This document shows, one piece after another, positions 1-9,747 of a stretch of DNA of 30,725 bases. Within the stretch, counting starts at the first letter, position 1. Each line of letters begins with the position of its first letter. The position numbers and the translations under genes were made by a program. The notes under the pieces were generated by a model. It did no database searches. It saw only the letters and a program-made list of their open reading frames with translations, and was not told the DNA's origin. This DNA comes from Gracilaria domingensis (Eukaryota > Rhodophyta > Florideophyceae > Gracilariales > Gracilariaceae), in NCBI GenBank assembly GCA_022539475.1, contig VCMS01000293.1:22329-53053 (forward strand), read 5' to 3'.

Positions 1-1860
1 GCCTAAGTCTATATTTATTTGGAAGAGGTGGATGTGTTCCATTGCAGGCGCTTCAAATGAGAGGAAGTTCCGAGATTCCCTTGTTTCGTTACCACATGTA
101 CATGGTACCTGAGAAAATACACCTCCGGAGTTGCGGTACACCTTAACCAACTCTTTCTGACCTCATTCAGAAGGACGGATGAAGAGCTGGGTTAGTCATG
201 ACAATGGAGAAGAGGAAGAATCCAGAAACCATCGAACTTTGGAGGAGGAGAATGATAGGTGCTTGTAGAGGAAGGGGTAAGAACAGTATGGAGAGAACGA
301 AGATGAGACATCTATGAGTGACGGAGATGTGAACAACGATGCTTGAGGATGGCGAAGAGGATACGCAGTGAATAGTGTTGATGAAACTTGTGGTAAGATC
401 TATGTGTCGATATAGTTTCGAAGTAAATGATCTGTGAATCGAGAGAAAGGTTTAAGAATTGTGGATGCGACGACTATATCCCAAATTTGAAGGGTAGATT
501 GATACATACCAACTTCAATCCTGGAAGGCGTCATGCAAGTGAACTATGTTTTCTAGAGAAGAGATTCTGTTTAGTGAAACTGTACATTTATGTACTTATG
601 GTTCGTATACTAACTTGTCTCGCACTTGTGAATACGTCACCAGAAGGCAGTAGATGTTGCTGTCGGGGCTCTAGGGTTGCTCACCAATGGCGCACAAGTA
701 TCGCTTTGCGTTATTCTTGGTGCGTTTTGACCGACTCGGAGCATAACTAAGCTAGTACAGATAGAACAGGTGTTTGTGAAGGGGCGAGGATAATCTGTAC
801 CAACCAAAGGATTCGGGGTCCAAAGAATCGGAGAGTGTGTGTGCGAGAAGACTGGGACCAATCTGTTCAGAAAAAGTCTGATAGAAGAGGAATCCTGAAG
901 AACAAAGCTTTCCACGAGTTTAGAATACAATCGGCCGTACGGATTTAGCCCTCTTCTCCGGTATGACCACCGAGTGGAGAGCGGAGCTATGGTGTTGAAC
1001 GATGTTTCGTAAGAAATAGATCCAAATGTGTTATTAGAATTGTGAAGAAGCCGAAGAAGAAACCGCCGGGCGAAGAAGGAAATACAGCCTTTTGGAGAGA
1101 ATCCATGACATTCGGATTGGAGGAGGACGGAGCTGATAGGTGACCGAAGATAGAGAGGTTGAGGACGATAAGCGCACGAATGCCCATGCCGAGGTATTTA
1201 TTCCTCAGTGCCGAAAACGGTGCTGGATGTTGTGCGACGGAAGTCATGACCATATGCGAGTCATACCATATCTGTTGGCGTGAAGAGAGATGAATGCCAA
1301 TTCAAACAGAAAATGTGGAAACTAGTTTCGAGCATGCTGTACAGGATGGTGAATCCCGATTGTGTTTGGCGGCAGGTAGCGATCGTAGAACATTTATAGA
1401 AAGAGCGTGTGGTGTGAGATGGCTTATAATCCATAAGAGCTCCTATGGCTACTGAAAGCGAAAGAAGATGCCAAGGAGAGAGGATAGCGAGAGCATGTTC
1501 AGGGTATTAATTGTGGATAAGACGGCCTCTGACCATGTAGTTTTTGTAGCCTCTGAAAGATTCCAATGTGTTGTGAATAATGGACAGTGTTCAAGGATTC
1601 GCGTCGATGAAATTTGAACTTATCTCGTAAATGTATGTCATAAACAAGTCACTGATGTTCACTCCAGCAGTTCGGGGAGATTAAAAGGAGTCTGGACTCT
1701 CGAACCGTGGCTTCCCCGGTGTCAACGTCGACTCCGTATTGAAGGCAGTCGTCAAGGTGAGTGTTGTCTTATGGAAATGCGTTAGATGGAAGGTATGAGA
1801 GCAGTTTGGTTGCGAACTGTACATGCGATTACCGTTCGCATCTGTTAGTTGGAAGGCCAT
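1..1860. other. No recognisable gene; GA-rich, possibly decayed coding DNA
   Basis: I recognise no gene here. The + strand is purine-rich. Several + frames read like worn-out protein without an intact gene. For example, an acidic Glu/Asp/Ser-rich stretch from about 194 is broken by several stops, and a 107-codon frame lies at 427-750. The frame of 427-750 goes on to about 1850 with roughly nine stops, mostly TGA and TAG, which is fewer than random DNA of this length would give. None of these stretches shows a family motif I know. An old mobile-element or pseudogene remnant is possible, but biased composition alone could explain the low stop count. Confidence 0.35.
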
Positions 1861-3119
1861 TGAAGCGCGGCGGCCTGTGAGGAGGGAGGAAAGAGGGAGA
1901 AGAAAGAAGAAAGAATGGCGAGGAAAGAGAGATGAAATCGGAGAACAAAGAGAGCGAGCAAGAGTCAGGAACCGAGAAAGAGGGGTAGCGAAGTAAGCGG
2001 AGAGAGAGGGTGGGGCCGGGAAGGCGGGAAAGGGGAAGAAAGGGGTGCAGAATACGAGGGCGAACGGAAGCGGCGGGGAGGGAAAAGCGAGAAGAGCGGA
2101 GGACAGGAGAAGCAAAAGGGAGACCGGCGAGGAAGAGACGGAAGAAGCAGGAGAGGAGGAGGGGAGGAGGCAGGGCAGCGACGACGGAGGAAACCAGGGA
2201 GACAAGGGACGCCTGCGCGCAAGGGGGGCGAACAGGGAGAAGAGAAGCAGAGAGAGGGGCAGAAAGGAGAAGGGGCGCAGGAAGAGGAAAGAAGGGCGAG
2301 GGCAGAGTGGGGACGGAGAGGAGCGGGGACGCGACGACACGGTCAGGGACGGAAAGCGGCGACCCGGGGACACCGGGAGCGGGGGCGAAGGAACGAGCAG
2401 CGAGGGCGGCGTGCGGCAGGCCCAGGGCGCGGCGGGCGAGAGCCCGGGTCGGAGCGACCAGAGGGCGACCAACGCGACGCAGAGCGAGGACGAGGCGCGG
2501 CGAACAGCAGGGGCCGGGGAGGCGGACGAAGGGGACGGCAGCACAAGCCAAGGAAAGAGGGGGGGCAGAGGAGGAAGATAAAGAGCGAGCCGGGGCGGCG
2601 GCGGGGGGGGTTAGACGGGGGCGGCCACTGGCAAGGGCGGCGCCGGGGACCGGGCGAGGGGGTACGCGCAGGGAGAGTACGGGGGGCGACGGACGAACGG
2701 AGGGGACAGGGGGCTGGGGAAGGAACGGAGGAGAGAAGAGAGCAGAAGAAAGAGGAGGAAACGCAGGGAGAAGCGGGAGGAGGGCGAAGGCGGGTAAGGG
2801 AGAAGAGGGCGGGAGAGGGGGGGGAGAACGCCCGGGAACGCCGGCGCCGAAGACGACAGAGCGGGAACGGCGGGGAGGAGGAGGGGGGCCAGCGGAACGA
2901 GGGACGAGGGAGGCCGAGAAGGGGACCGCGACGGAGGAGGGGGGCCCGGAGGGAAAGGTGAGGGAGGGAAGGGACGTGGTGCGGATGCGGCAAGGGAGCC
3001 GCGGGCGCGGGCGAGGGCGCGGGGTTCGCGCGGGGGTTGGTGGAGCGGGCGACCGTCGGATGCACCTGACCCGGGCCGGTGGCAGGCGTGGCACCGGAAG
3101 TGGTGCCAGAACGAGGTAG
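1861..3119. repeat. About 1.2 kb polypurine, T-depleted low-complexity tract
   Basis: The + strand is almost only G, A and some C. In 2041-3000 I count about 19 T in 960 bases, and five of the sixteen 60-base lines have no T at all. Runs of GGAGGA, GGGGAGG and GAAGAGG dominate, and GC content rises towards 3000. All stop codons contain T, so long open frames appear in every + frame, and the matching CT-rich - frames are also open (up to 421 codons). These translate to Arg/Gly/Glu-rich or Pro/Ser/Leu-rich low-complexity strings and are very probably not genes. Such mirror-like purine tracts are known to favour triplex and G-quadruplex structures. Confidence 0.8.
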
Positions 3120-3123
3120 ATAA

Positions 3124-3152
3124 CGGGCTCAGGCGCGCGATCGCTGAGCCCG
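3124..3152. repeat. Inverted repeat at the edge of the purine tract
   Basis: CGGGCTCA (3124-3131) and TGAGCCCG (3145-3152) form a perfect 8-bp stem. The 13-base loop itself contains the palindrome GCGATCGC. It lies exactly where the T-depleted tract ends and ordinary GC-rich DNA begins. Its function is unknown. Confidence 0.5.
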
Positions 3153-4786
3153 CGCGAAGTGCCCCCGGCCGGGGCGGCCTCCCGCGAGAGCGATCAGCCA
3201 ACGTCACAGGCCGCGCCGTCGCCCGGCACCGCCCCTCACGCTGCCCCTCCCCCGGTTGTGGCGTGTGTACCACGGCCGACCGTCCGTGACTCCGGCTTTG
3301 CTTGTTATCGCCAGCCGCCACGCACCCCGCAGCAGCTTATATCCCAAGGGGCCTCCGTACCCTTCTGCTCGCCACTGCGCACTCTATTCCCCTTTAACTC
3401 TCTCTATCTTTCCACCCGTGTAGTTGCGCTGCTCTTATGTTACGTTTGTTTTTTTTTTATTGCCACTTGACTGAGTTGCGAGCGATGGGGTAAAGGCTGG
3501 GAGAAAGTGTGAAATCGGTTTCGCAGTAGGACTTTAGGTGGGGAGGGGGGAAACCTGTCTTGGGCTCTCTCTCTGTTCCTGCGAAGCGTTCTGGCCCTGA
3601 TGACGCGTTCTCTCTGACACCCTCAGCCCCATCTCTATCCATTCCTTCTTCTCTTCTTTGCCTTCCATTTTTTTTCTTTATTTTTTATTTTTATTTTGTT
3701 ATTTATATTTTTGTCTTGTTTTCTTTTTCTAATTTTTTTTACTGATACAACCACTCACTATAAAAACTCTCATTATCAGCATTTACTTAGTGCTCAAACA
3801 CTACATATACATTAGTAGACACTCGCAGTTTTTTGTATATCTTGCTCCTCGCGTCGATGTAATTCTCCACACCTTCCCTATATCCCACTGTGGTCAAGTA
3901 AACAGCCATCTGCTCGGTAACAAAAAGAATAGAAGGATGACGACCAAAGCTTCCAGCGAATAATCCGCTCTTAACACTAATACTTGCCTCGTGTAGATGT
4001 CCGCCTCGTTGTGTGTGCACTGCTCTCCCACCATGAGAGGCAGAAGACAGGCCACAGGAAACGGCCTGGCTCAAATTCAGACCCGCCCTCAGAATTTATC
4101 CAATGATTCTTCGGCGGTATGTTGAGGAAGAGAGTCTAGAAATGGAAGGTTGGCGAGAGGGGCGATCCAACCGAGAGTTGGGTGTAGAACAAGAAAGAAA
4201 AGGGGATAGTAAGAAGAGGACACGGGTTGGTTCAGGACTGTTCCGAATCCGGTGTGGAAAGGGAGCAGTGTTGTTGGATACGAGGAGAAGTGGAGCTGGG
4301 AGGATGTTGTGGAAGATGAGGAGGAAACCGTTGAGAATGATGATGGGAAAGAATTTCGTACGCTATCATTCGCGGATATGGAGGTAGAGGAAGGAGATAA
4401 AGGTGCTTTACTTTGATTGAGCTGATACAGTAGTTGCCGGGTTGATGGAGGTAAAAAGCGGTGGGGGAATGGATGTGCGCAACTACCATTTCATGAATGT
4501 TGTACTAGCCAGAGTTAGTTTACATTCATTATTTGTGTTTATTTGCAATCGACAAGTATGCAAGTGCCGTTGGTAGCTTCCAGATCGAGCTACCACCTAA
4601 TCCGTCTGAGTATACTAGGTACAAAAACTTTCATGTCATGGAGGTGAACTAGCAATTATGTCCGCTTTCACTCATTCTACAAATTCTGTAGTATTGCTTG
4701 AATAAATGAAAGTATGGTATCCAAAAAAATTTTTTTTTGGCTTGCACATAGCCGTACATTCAATTTTTTGCACATTTTTTAACGAT
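3153..4786. other. No recognisable gene; GC-rich then T-rich spacer
   Basis: About 3153-3400 is GC-rich and CpG-rich. About 3640-3745 is strongly T-rich on the + strand, with runs of seven or more T. The rest is ordinary sequence. Two short frames exist: 3787-4074 on the - strand, which lacks an ATG near its start, and 4103-4387 on the +, 94 codons and rich in Arg, Lys and Glu. Neither resembles a family I know, and neither has a clear promoter. The T-rich block could be a promoter-proximal or scaffold-like tract. Confidence 0.4.
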
Positions 4787-5632
4787 TCAATCCACAAAAT
4801 AGCATTCTATCCTCTTTACATAGCGTTCCGGAAACACAGACGTCCCAAACAAGTCACAAAACGCCAACACAGACCAAGCATGGGCCTTCTTATAGCCATC
4901 ATAGGCTCGTTCCTGTTCCGAGTTTTCCTTTGGTCGCCAGCGTTTAGATTTGTTACCATCAACAAAGAACACACATTTTGGGAAGCCAATGATTAAATCT
5001 TCCATGTCTCTCCGCTCGTTAGCGTCCGGCCATTGAATCAGTTTGGGCTGATAGGCATCCAAACATTTAAACAAGGCATACAAAACATGTCGAAAGTAGT
5101 TTGACACAGTTCCCGGTGAGATTCCATACCGATGCGCAGTTTTTTCTATCCCTATTCCCCCTTCGTTCGGTGCTCCAAGCACATCTAAGAACAAGAATAA
5201 CATTTCTTCAGAATCTAACCGTCGTGCGCGCGGAATTCTCTGCTGTTCGCCAAAGACGTTACGAACATCTATGGCCATTTCTATTTGGTCTCGTACTATG
5301 CTGTGGAGGTGATCAAAGTTCTCACGGAACATATGTGTAGTTTTGTCAAACAAAAGTACATCTGGATCGTTGTCACGTATATCTTTGTATACAACGGTGG
5401 ACTGCCGCATTGCATATCGCGCTTTTGAGCCTAGGACGGCATTTCAACGCCCTGGTGTGCATTCATCGGTGCGTTCGCAGACGTTGGGGGGCGTAGAGCC
5501 GATTTGTTTGGTTAGTAGCATGCCTTGATTAACCAGAATTTGATTGTGTGCCGCCGTCTGGCACGTTTGCTCCATAAGAAGTAGAGGTAGGAGAATGTCT
5601 TCCCCTTCCATGCCTCGAGAGTCTCGTGACAA
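4787..5632 (-). pseudogene. PIF/Harbinger-type transposase, interrupted and 3'-truncated
   Basis: The frame is interrupted by one in-frame TGA (5444-5446). Upstream lie about 62 open codons whose first ATG opens MEGED. Downstream lie 207 codons with the signature of the DDE_Tnp_4 (PIF/Harbinger) domain. A helix-turn-helix-like stretch (AHRYGISPGTVSNYFRHVL) is followed by IQWPDANER, then FFVDGNKSKRWRP with the first catalytic Asp, then a Tyr/Lys-rich stretch and SVLAFCDLFG with the second Asp. After that Asp the sequence leaves the family pattern and stops, so the third acidic residue and the C-terminal part are missing. In the family the enzyme cuts and pastes short elements with 3-bp target duplications. 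I see no matching terminal repeats here. It is an inactive relic beside the left LTR of the gypsy element. Confidence 0.75.
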
Positions 5633-5776
5633 GACATCATGTTCGTCCGGCGCACGTGGACATACAATAAGAGTTCGCTCTTATTTTGAAATCTACAACA
5701 GCCTGGAATCGAAGGTTAAGCCGTAAGGGCAAAACTTCTTATTTAAAAAGGGTTAATAGAAGTGCCAGAGGTTACG
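5633..5776. other. Short spacer left of the gypsy element
   Basis: I see no gene here. The last bases before the LTR (AGTGCCAGAGGTTAC) loosely resemble the bases just before the second 227-bp repeat copy (AGTGCCGTTAC, ending 15534). The match is short and may be chance. Confidence 0.3.
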
Positions 5777-6699
5777 AGCCAAATTAATGGCAATGTGCAG
5801 ATGTGCGCAATAAAATAAACAACAAATAAAACAGCAAAAATCCACGCCAACTCCAGACGAGGACCCGAAATAATTCGGCCAAAATCTGCGTCGAACTTCA
5901 GACACAGATACGAAACCAAACGGCTAAAGCCCAGGCCAACTTCAGACGAAGGTTTGAATAGACACGGCAAAACCTTGTGCCGAACTTCAGGCACAAGCTT
6001 GAAAAGATTTAAAAGAAAAGAGGGAGCCAATCCCCAGACTTAGGCAAAAAAAAGTTTGATAAAAGAAAAAAGAAAAGGAGGGGAAGGCCAGAACCACCAA
6101 GTGGCCAAAGGGGGGGTGGATAATGATCGAGGGAAGCCCACCACACTAAAGGGAAGAAGAATGTAAACTTTGAGGGGAAGGTTGACCAGCAGGTGTTGCT
6201 GTTTATGTGGCGCTGTGGTGGGTGCTGGGTGGTTGGAGAGGACCGAAGAAGGGTCAATTCGAATGCCACCCTGCTTATATAGACGATTGATACCCTCCAT
6301 TCTAGCTTTTGTTTGAAGGCGGCAAATCGTAGAAACCATTTCTACGCGTTTCTAATTTCTACTCTATCACAAGATTAATTCTAGACACTTTGTCGCCTTA
6401 ATAATGCCTTACTAGTTCCTCCTCTGCATTTCTCAGCCCTTCATTGCTAGTTGACATCTTTTCAGGGGCCTTCCAGAACATCTAGATTGGTCCGAAGACC
6501 TCTAAAGATTCCATCCAGAGATTTCCAGAAGCATCTCTGCTTCTTAAATGTAGAAAGTACCCCAGTCTTACATCTCATCATGGGCATTTGTGACACCTTC
6601 TAGAACTTTCTACAAAAGTTCTAGAACGTCCGCACCATTACAGTTCATTCTGGAATAATCCTGTAATCCTTCTGTAATGGGTTCCATGTGCGCTTCACA
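5777..6699 (-). repeat. 3' LTR of the gypsy element
   Basis: It matches 12877-13800 over its whole length with about nine substitutions and one single-base length difference. On the - strand it begins TGTGAAGCGC. Its other end (...AATTTGGCT) lacks the usual CA, so that border is uncertain by a few bases. It carries a TATATAAG box at 6274-6281 on the - strand. Short ORFs inside it are not genes. Confidence 0.9.
6274..6281 (-). promoter_or_regulatory. TATA box in the 3' LTR
   Basis: TATATAAG on the - strand is identical to the box in the other LTR. In this copy it would drive transcription outwards, towards the Harbinger relic. Confidence 0.5.
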
Positions 6700-6712
6700 C
6701 ACTCCCCCACTC
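6700..6712 (-). other. Candidate polypurine tract
   Basis: The - strand reads GAGTGGGGGAGTG immediately before the TGTGAAG start of the 3' LTR. This is the position and composition expected for the plus-strand DNA synthesis primer of an LTR retrotransposon. Confidence 0.65.
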
Positions 6713-6747
6713 AGCAGTCGCTTCGCCTGGGCGACCGAAAAAGCTTC

Positions 6748-7146
6748 TTACACAGTAGGCTCTAAAGCTCCATTCCTTGAAACGTCTTCCGTGGTATACT
6801 GGAACGGATACGGCGGCTCTGGATAATAAGGATCCGGCTCAAAGTCGACGATAAATTCTTCGCGCTGTCCTATGAGTCGGATGTAGTCCACCACCTGCTT
6901 TTCATGCGTAGCTGCTGGGGGAAGATGACCATATGTTCCAACCACATAGTGATAGAGAAGAAAGATGGTCGTATCGGCGCCAAGCCTCACCATCTGGGGG
7001 TGTAGCCTACGTGCCAGTGGTCCAAGCATCTCGTGAGAACGTCGTGTGATATACTGCCCATAGACGTGGTGCGCGCTGAGGCACAGGTGGAAACAATTCC
7101 ACACAATCCTGTGCTTTTCCCAGTCTTCACAGTCTAATGGGGAGAG
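6748..7146 (-). pseudogene. Extension of the gypsy pol frame beyond integrase, unknown function
   Basis: These are about 132 open codons in the same frame as integrase, separated from it by a single TGA at 7147-7149. The sequence is not low-complexity. It has a His/Tyr-rich first half (HLCLSAHHVYGQYITRR), a middle stretch around FLLYHYVVGTYGHLP, and an acidic Pro/Tyr-rich tail (EPDPYYPEPPYPFQY). I do not recognise a domain. It has no chromodomain pattern, although chromodomains are common at this place in other gypsy elements. It may be the natural C-terminal end of the polyprotein cut off by a nonsense mutation, or a separate small product. It ends about 50 bases before the 3' LTR. Confidence 0.55.
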
Positions 7147-8370
7147 TCAGTCACGCAGGGTGAATCCTCCGACTTCTACTTCCAAATAGTTCACCTCGTG
7201 TTTGTAGACTTCGTAGTCCACCAAGATCGGCATAGCGAGAGCATCCTGAATGTCATTGGTCTCAATCCTTAGGTTATCCGATCTCTCATCGTAGAGCCTG
7301 AGCCTTCTCGCATGAATACCTCTTCTGGACATGCGGCGGTGCGGGGAGATCAAATAGTAGCGCGAATGACTAGCGCGTATGATGCGATAAGGGCCATAGA
7401 ACTTAGAGACAAACGGTGGCCACTTGATCGACGGATACATGGCTTCACCACGCATGACAAGTACCTGATCTCCAACTGCGAACCTGTGTCCATGTCGTTC
7501 GTCTTCTTGCCGTGCTACTTGCCTGTCGACTCGACTGGCCCTTCCCACGGTAACTGCTTCTACTTCCGTGAGACGATTCGCCTCTGTGGCACCGGGGATC
7601 AAAGGAGGGGAGTCCGTACGGTGCATACGAGGACGCGTTCCGTAGAGAAGCTGAAAGGGTGAATATCCTTCAGACATCCTACGAGTCCTGTATCCGTACA
7701 GCACATCTTGTAGTGCTTCGTCCCAGTTGATTCCTCTTTCATAGACGATCTTTACAATGGCTCTCTTAATGGTTCCGACCATTCTTTCTGCGCGTGCATT
7801 CGAGACAGGTGCATATGCTAGCACCGGCTTCAGCGAGATGCCATGCTTTCTCATGTAGTGCTGAACGGTGGCTGCAAGGAAAGAGGTTGCGTTATCGGAG
7901 ACGATCGTCCGAAGGTAACCGAAGGAACCGACAATCTCATGTAGAACAAATCTCAGGACTTCTGAAGCAGTCGCGTTCCTTGTAGCCAGTGCTATGGACC
8001 ATCCAGTCAAGTGTTCCACTCCGATCAGAAGAAACCTGTTGCCACTGCTAGTAGGCCTAAAAGGTCCAGTAAAGTCGATAGAAAATGTGTCAAACACATT
8101 AGTGAGAGGAGCCTGTTGGCCGGCACGATATGAGAGAAAGTGTCCCATGAACTGACAGCCATTGCAACTCTTGACGTATTTGGTGACCTCAACGGGCATA
8201 GTAGGCCACCAAAATCTGTCCAAAAGATGCCTCATGGTGGCTGCCACGTCCCAGTGTCCAACGTCATCATGGAAGGTCCAGATGATTTGGATCCTTTCGG
8301 CTATATCGGGAACTAGTCTCAGCCACGTGCCAATACGGCGGTAGAGGCGCCCATCCCAGACAGTTAACTT
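7147..8370 (-). CDS. Gypsy integrase, catalytic residues intact
   Basis: There are 407 codons open after the TAG at 8371-8373 that separates it from the RNase H stub in the same frame. The N-terminal HHCC zinc site is present (FHDDVGHWDV, then CNGC). The catalytic core shows FSIDFTGPF, VSDNATSF and SNARAERMVGTIK. These give the Asp, Asp and Glu of the D,D(35)E triad with exactly 35 residues between the last two. A C-terminal part with a GPYRI motif follows. Counted from the internal Met at 8247, the triad is at residues 58, 118 and 154. In the family this enzyme joins the retroelement cDNA to chromosomal DNA. This is the best-preserved domain of the element. No independent ATG is evident at the start, so as a product it would depend on read-through of the polyprotein. 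Confidence 0.88.
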   Translation of the reverse strand, partial: KLTVWDGRLYRRIGTWLRLVPDIAERIQIIWTFHDDVGHWDVAATMRHLLDRFWWPTMPVEVTKYVKSCNGCQFMGHFLSYRAGQQAPLTNVFDTFSIDFTGPFRPTSSGNRFLLIGVEHLTGWSIALATRNATASEVLRFVLHEIVGSFGYLRTIVSDNATSFLAATVQHYMRKHGISLKPVLAYAPVSNARAERMVGTIKRAIVKIVYERGINWDEALQDVLYGYRTRRMSEGYSPFQLLYGTRPRMHRTDSPPLIPGATEANRLTEVEAVTVGRASRVDRQVARQEDERHGHRFAVGDQVLVMRGEAMYPSIKWPPFVSKFYGPYRIIRASHSRYYLISPHRRMSRRGIHARRLRLYDERSDNLRIETNDIQDALAMPILVDYEVYKHEVNYLEVEVGGFTLRD

Positions 8371-8661
8371 CTATGAGGTGCGCCTCACGACAGCTCTGAG
8401 CTTCTTGTTAGGTTCCTCGATGGGAATCTGGCTCAAGTGCCTTTCGATGTTGGCGTAGTACGGTTCCAGCCCACTAAAGACGTCAGTAACCGGTGCAGCA
8501 ACCACCGCCGTACCGTCCTCGTCCGCTGTCTCCTTCGCAGCGGCATAACAGGAGAGGTAATCGTCGGCGTGGTTCTTGTTGCCTGCCCTGTATACGATCT
8601 CAAATTCGTATTCTGCCAGGAAGTCTAACCATCTTGCCAATCCCGTTCTCCTCCAGGTGTC
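8371..8661 (-). pseudogene. C-terminal stub of gypsy RNase H
   Basis: The frame reads RTGLARWLDFLAEYEF then EIVYRAGNKNHADDYLSC, the typical end of a Ty3/gypsy RNase H domain with its connection to integrase. It stops with TAG at 8371. The catalytic first two-thirds of RNase H and all of the reverse transcriptase are missing. Upstream in this frame a stop follows within a few codons, and the neighbouring acidic ORF ends in an overlapping frame. The break therefore lies near 8650-8670. It looks like a deletion junction between the protease-side spacer and the end of RNase H. Confidence 0.8.
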
Positions 8662-9268
8662 CTATGCGTCCAAAAGGCATATTGTGGACGCCCAAGTGGG
8701 GTGGATGATCAGGAGAAGGAACAGAATAACGTATTTCCATGCGTACGAATAGAAAATCGCTAACGAGCTCACCCTCTTCCTGTGGTAGCAGTTTCACCTC
8801 GTCCTTGATGGGTATAGTCAGGACGGGGTCACGATAAAGCCGTGTACCAGATATCTCAACTTTTTCTGGAGAAGAGTTCTCTTCTTCATCTTCTTCTTTA
8901 TCTTCATCTTCATTAACTTCATCTTCATTAACTTCATCTTCATTAACTTCATCTTCATCATCATCTTCTTCTTCATAAGCTTCATCTTCATAGTCTTCAT
9001 TCGTAACATCTTTTTCAGCGCCCCCGCTTTCGTCAATCGGTACATTGCCAGCAGGGTATTGCTGGACGCTGGTGTCGGTGGTGAAGCTCTGGAATGATGA
9101 CGAGTTCGAGGGGTGATTATCGAGCGTATCGTGCCTAGGGAGGTTTCCGAAGCTGATCACTCGACCCTCCAGACAATCATCAGAATCTTCAATTCCCACG
9201 TAGGTCACAAGCTCTTCAGTCTCTTCTGCTCCAGCTGGCTGGGCAGCAGTTTCTTCGACATTGGCCAT
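8600..9268 (-). pseudogene. Gypsy acidic ORF with second copy of a repeated module
   Basis: The frame has 222 codons. Residues about 80-125 are extremely acidic, including three DEVNE repeats encoded by a 15-bp tandem repeat. The last 75 residues (from PVLTIPIKDEVKLLPQ to FGRIGHLEENG) resemble the module in the preceding frame at 9205-9477: same length, the pattern PI-R/K..V.LL, then D-Y/F-L..R...RY, then P-Y/F-G..G.LE. The frame continues from 9205-9477 after a one-base shift near 9268 (WPM). In gypsy elements this place, between protease and reverse transcriptase, is a spacer. I know no function for the module. The DNA runs straight into the RNase H stub. Confidence 0.6.
8902..8946. repeat. 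15-bp tandem repeat, three units
   Basis: CTTCATCTTCATTAA occurs three times in tandem, followed by a partial degenerate unit. On the - strand it codes for repeated acidic pentapeptides inside the gypsy acidic ORF. It is a typical site of replication slippage. Confidence 0.85.
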
Positions 9269-9747
9269 CCTTCACCAAAGCGAACCACCTGCTCCGCTCG
9301 ACGGTCGAGTTCTAGGACACCCATCTCGCCATATGGCAGCTCAGTAACGTGGGGATGAATTGGATCTCCTGGAGCCAGCTGAGGGTAGCGGCGGTACACT
9401 CGGAAGATTAGATAGTCTGGCCGACGGTCGGAATCCTCAGGTCGGAGCAAGACCACATCACTTCTTATCGGTAGCACAAGGGTTTGCTCAGGTGGCGGAG
9501 AGCCTTCTTCATCTTCTTAACTTGAACTCTCTTCAATCTCCTCGGCACCTTCGAACCTGCGTCGCTCTTCGTCCACCACTTGGGACTGAGGAACAACCGG
9601 CTCGCGTTGATTTTGAGTTACGATGAGTTCCGTAATAAGTTCCACGGCGTCCTGTTCTGGAAATTCATCTGAAACCCCCTGCCCAGAGGCTGGGACTTCC
9701 CCATCACCCATTGTAGTTAAGGCGTAAGCGGAAGTGTCCGGTTTCAT
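9205..9747 (-). pseudogene. Gypsy post-protease region with first copy of the repeated module
   Basis: One frame runs from an ATG overlapping the protease stop (ATGA overlap at 9744-9747) to 9205. It is broken by a TAA at 9517-9519. The first 76 codons are acidic and Gln/Glu-rich. After the stop comes a folded-looking segment from LVLPIRSDVVLLRPEDSD through RRYPQLAPGDPIHPHVTELP to YGEMGVLELDRRAEQVVRF. This is the first copy of the module seen again at about 8600-8835. I do not know the function. By position it lies between protease and where reverse transcriptase should be. Confidence 0.55.

Noticed and set aside
1681..3321. Long ORFs of up to 421 codons on both strands (Pro/Ser/Leu-rich or Arg/Gly/Glu-rich)
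   Set aside because: They overlap in several frames of both strands and follow from the lack of T (or A on the other strand), which removes stop codons. No domain or normal amino acid composition is seen.
3787..4074. 95-codon - strand frame with protein-like sequence
   Set aside because: It lacks an ATG near its start (TTG only), has no family match and no flanking signals.
4103..4387. 94-codon basic + strand ORF
   Set aside because: It starts with ATG, but its Arg/Glu/Gly-rich composition follows the local GA-rich DNA and no motif is seen.
6009..6339. 99- and 86-codon ORFs inside each LTR
   Set aside because: They occur in both LTRs with no known domain and lie across the LTR promoter; chance frames.
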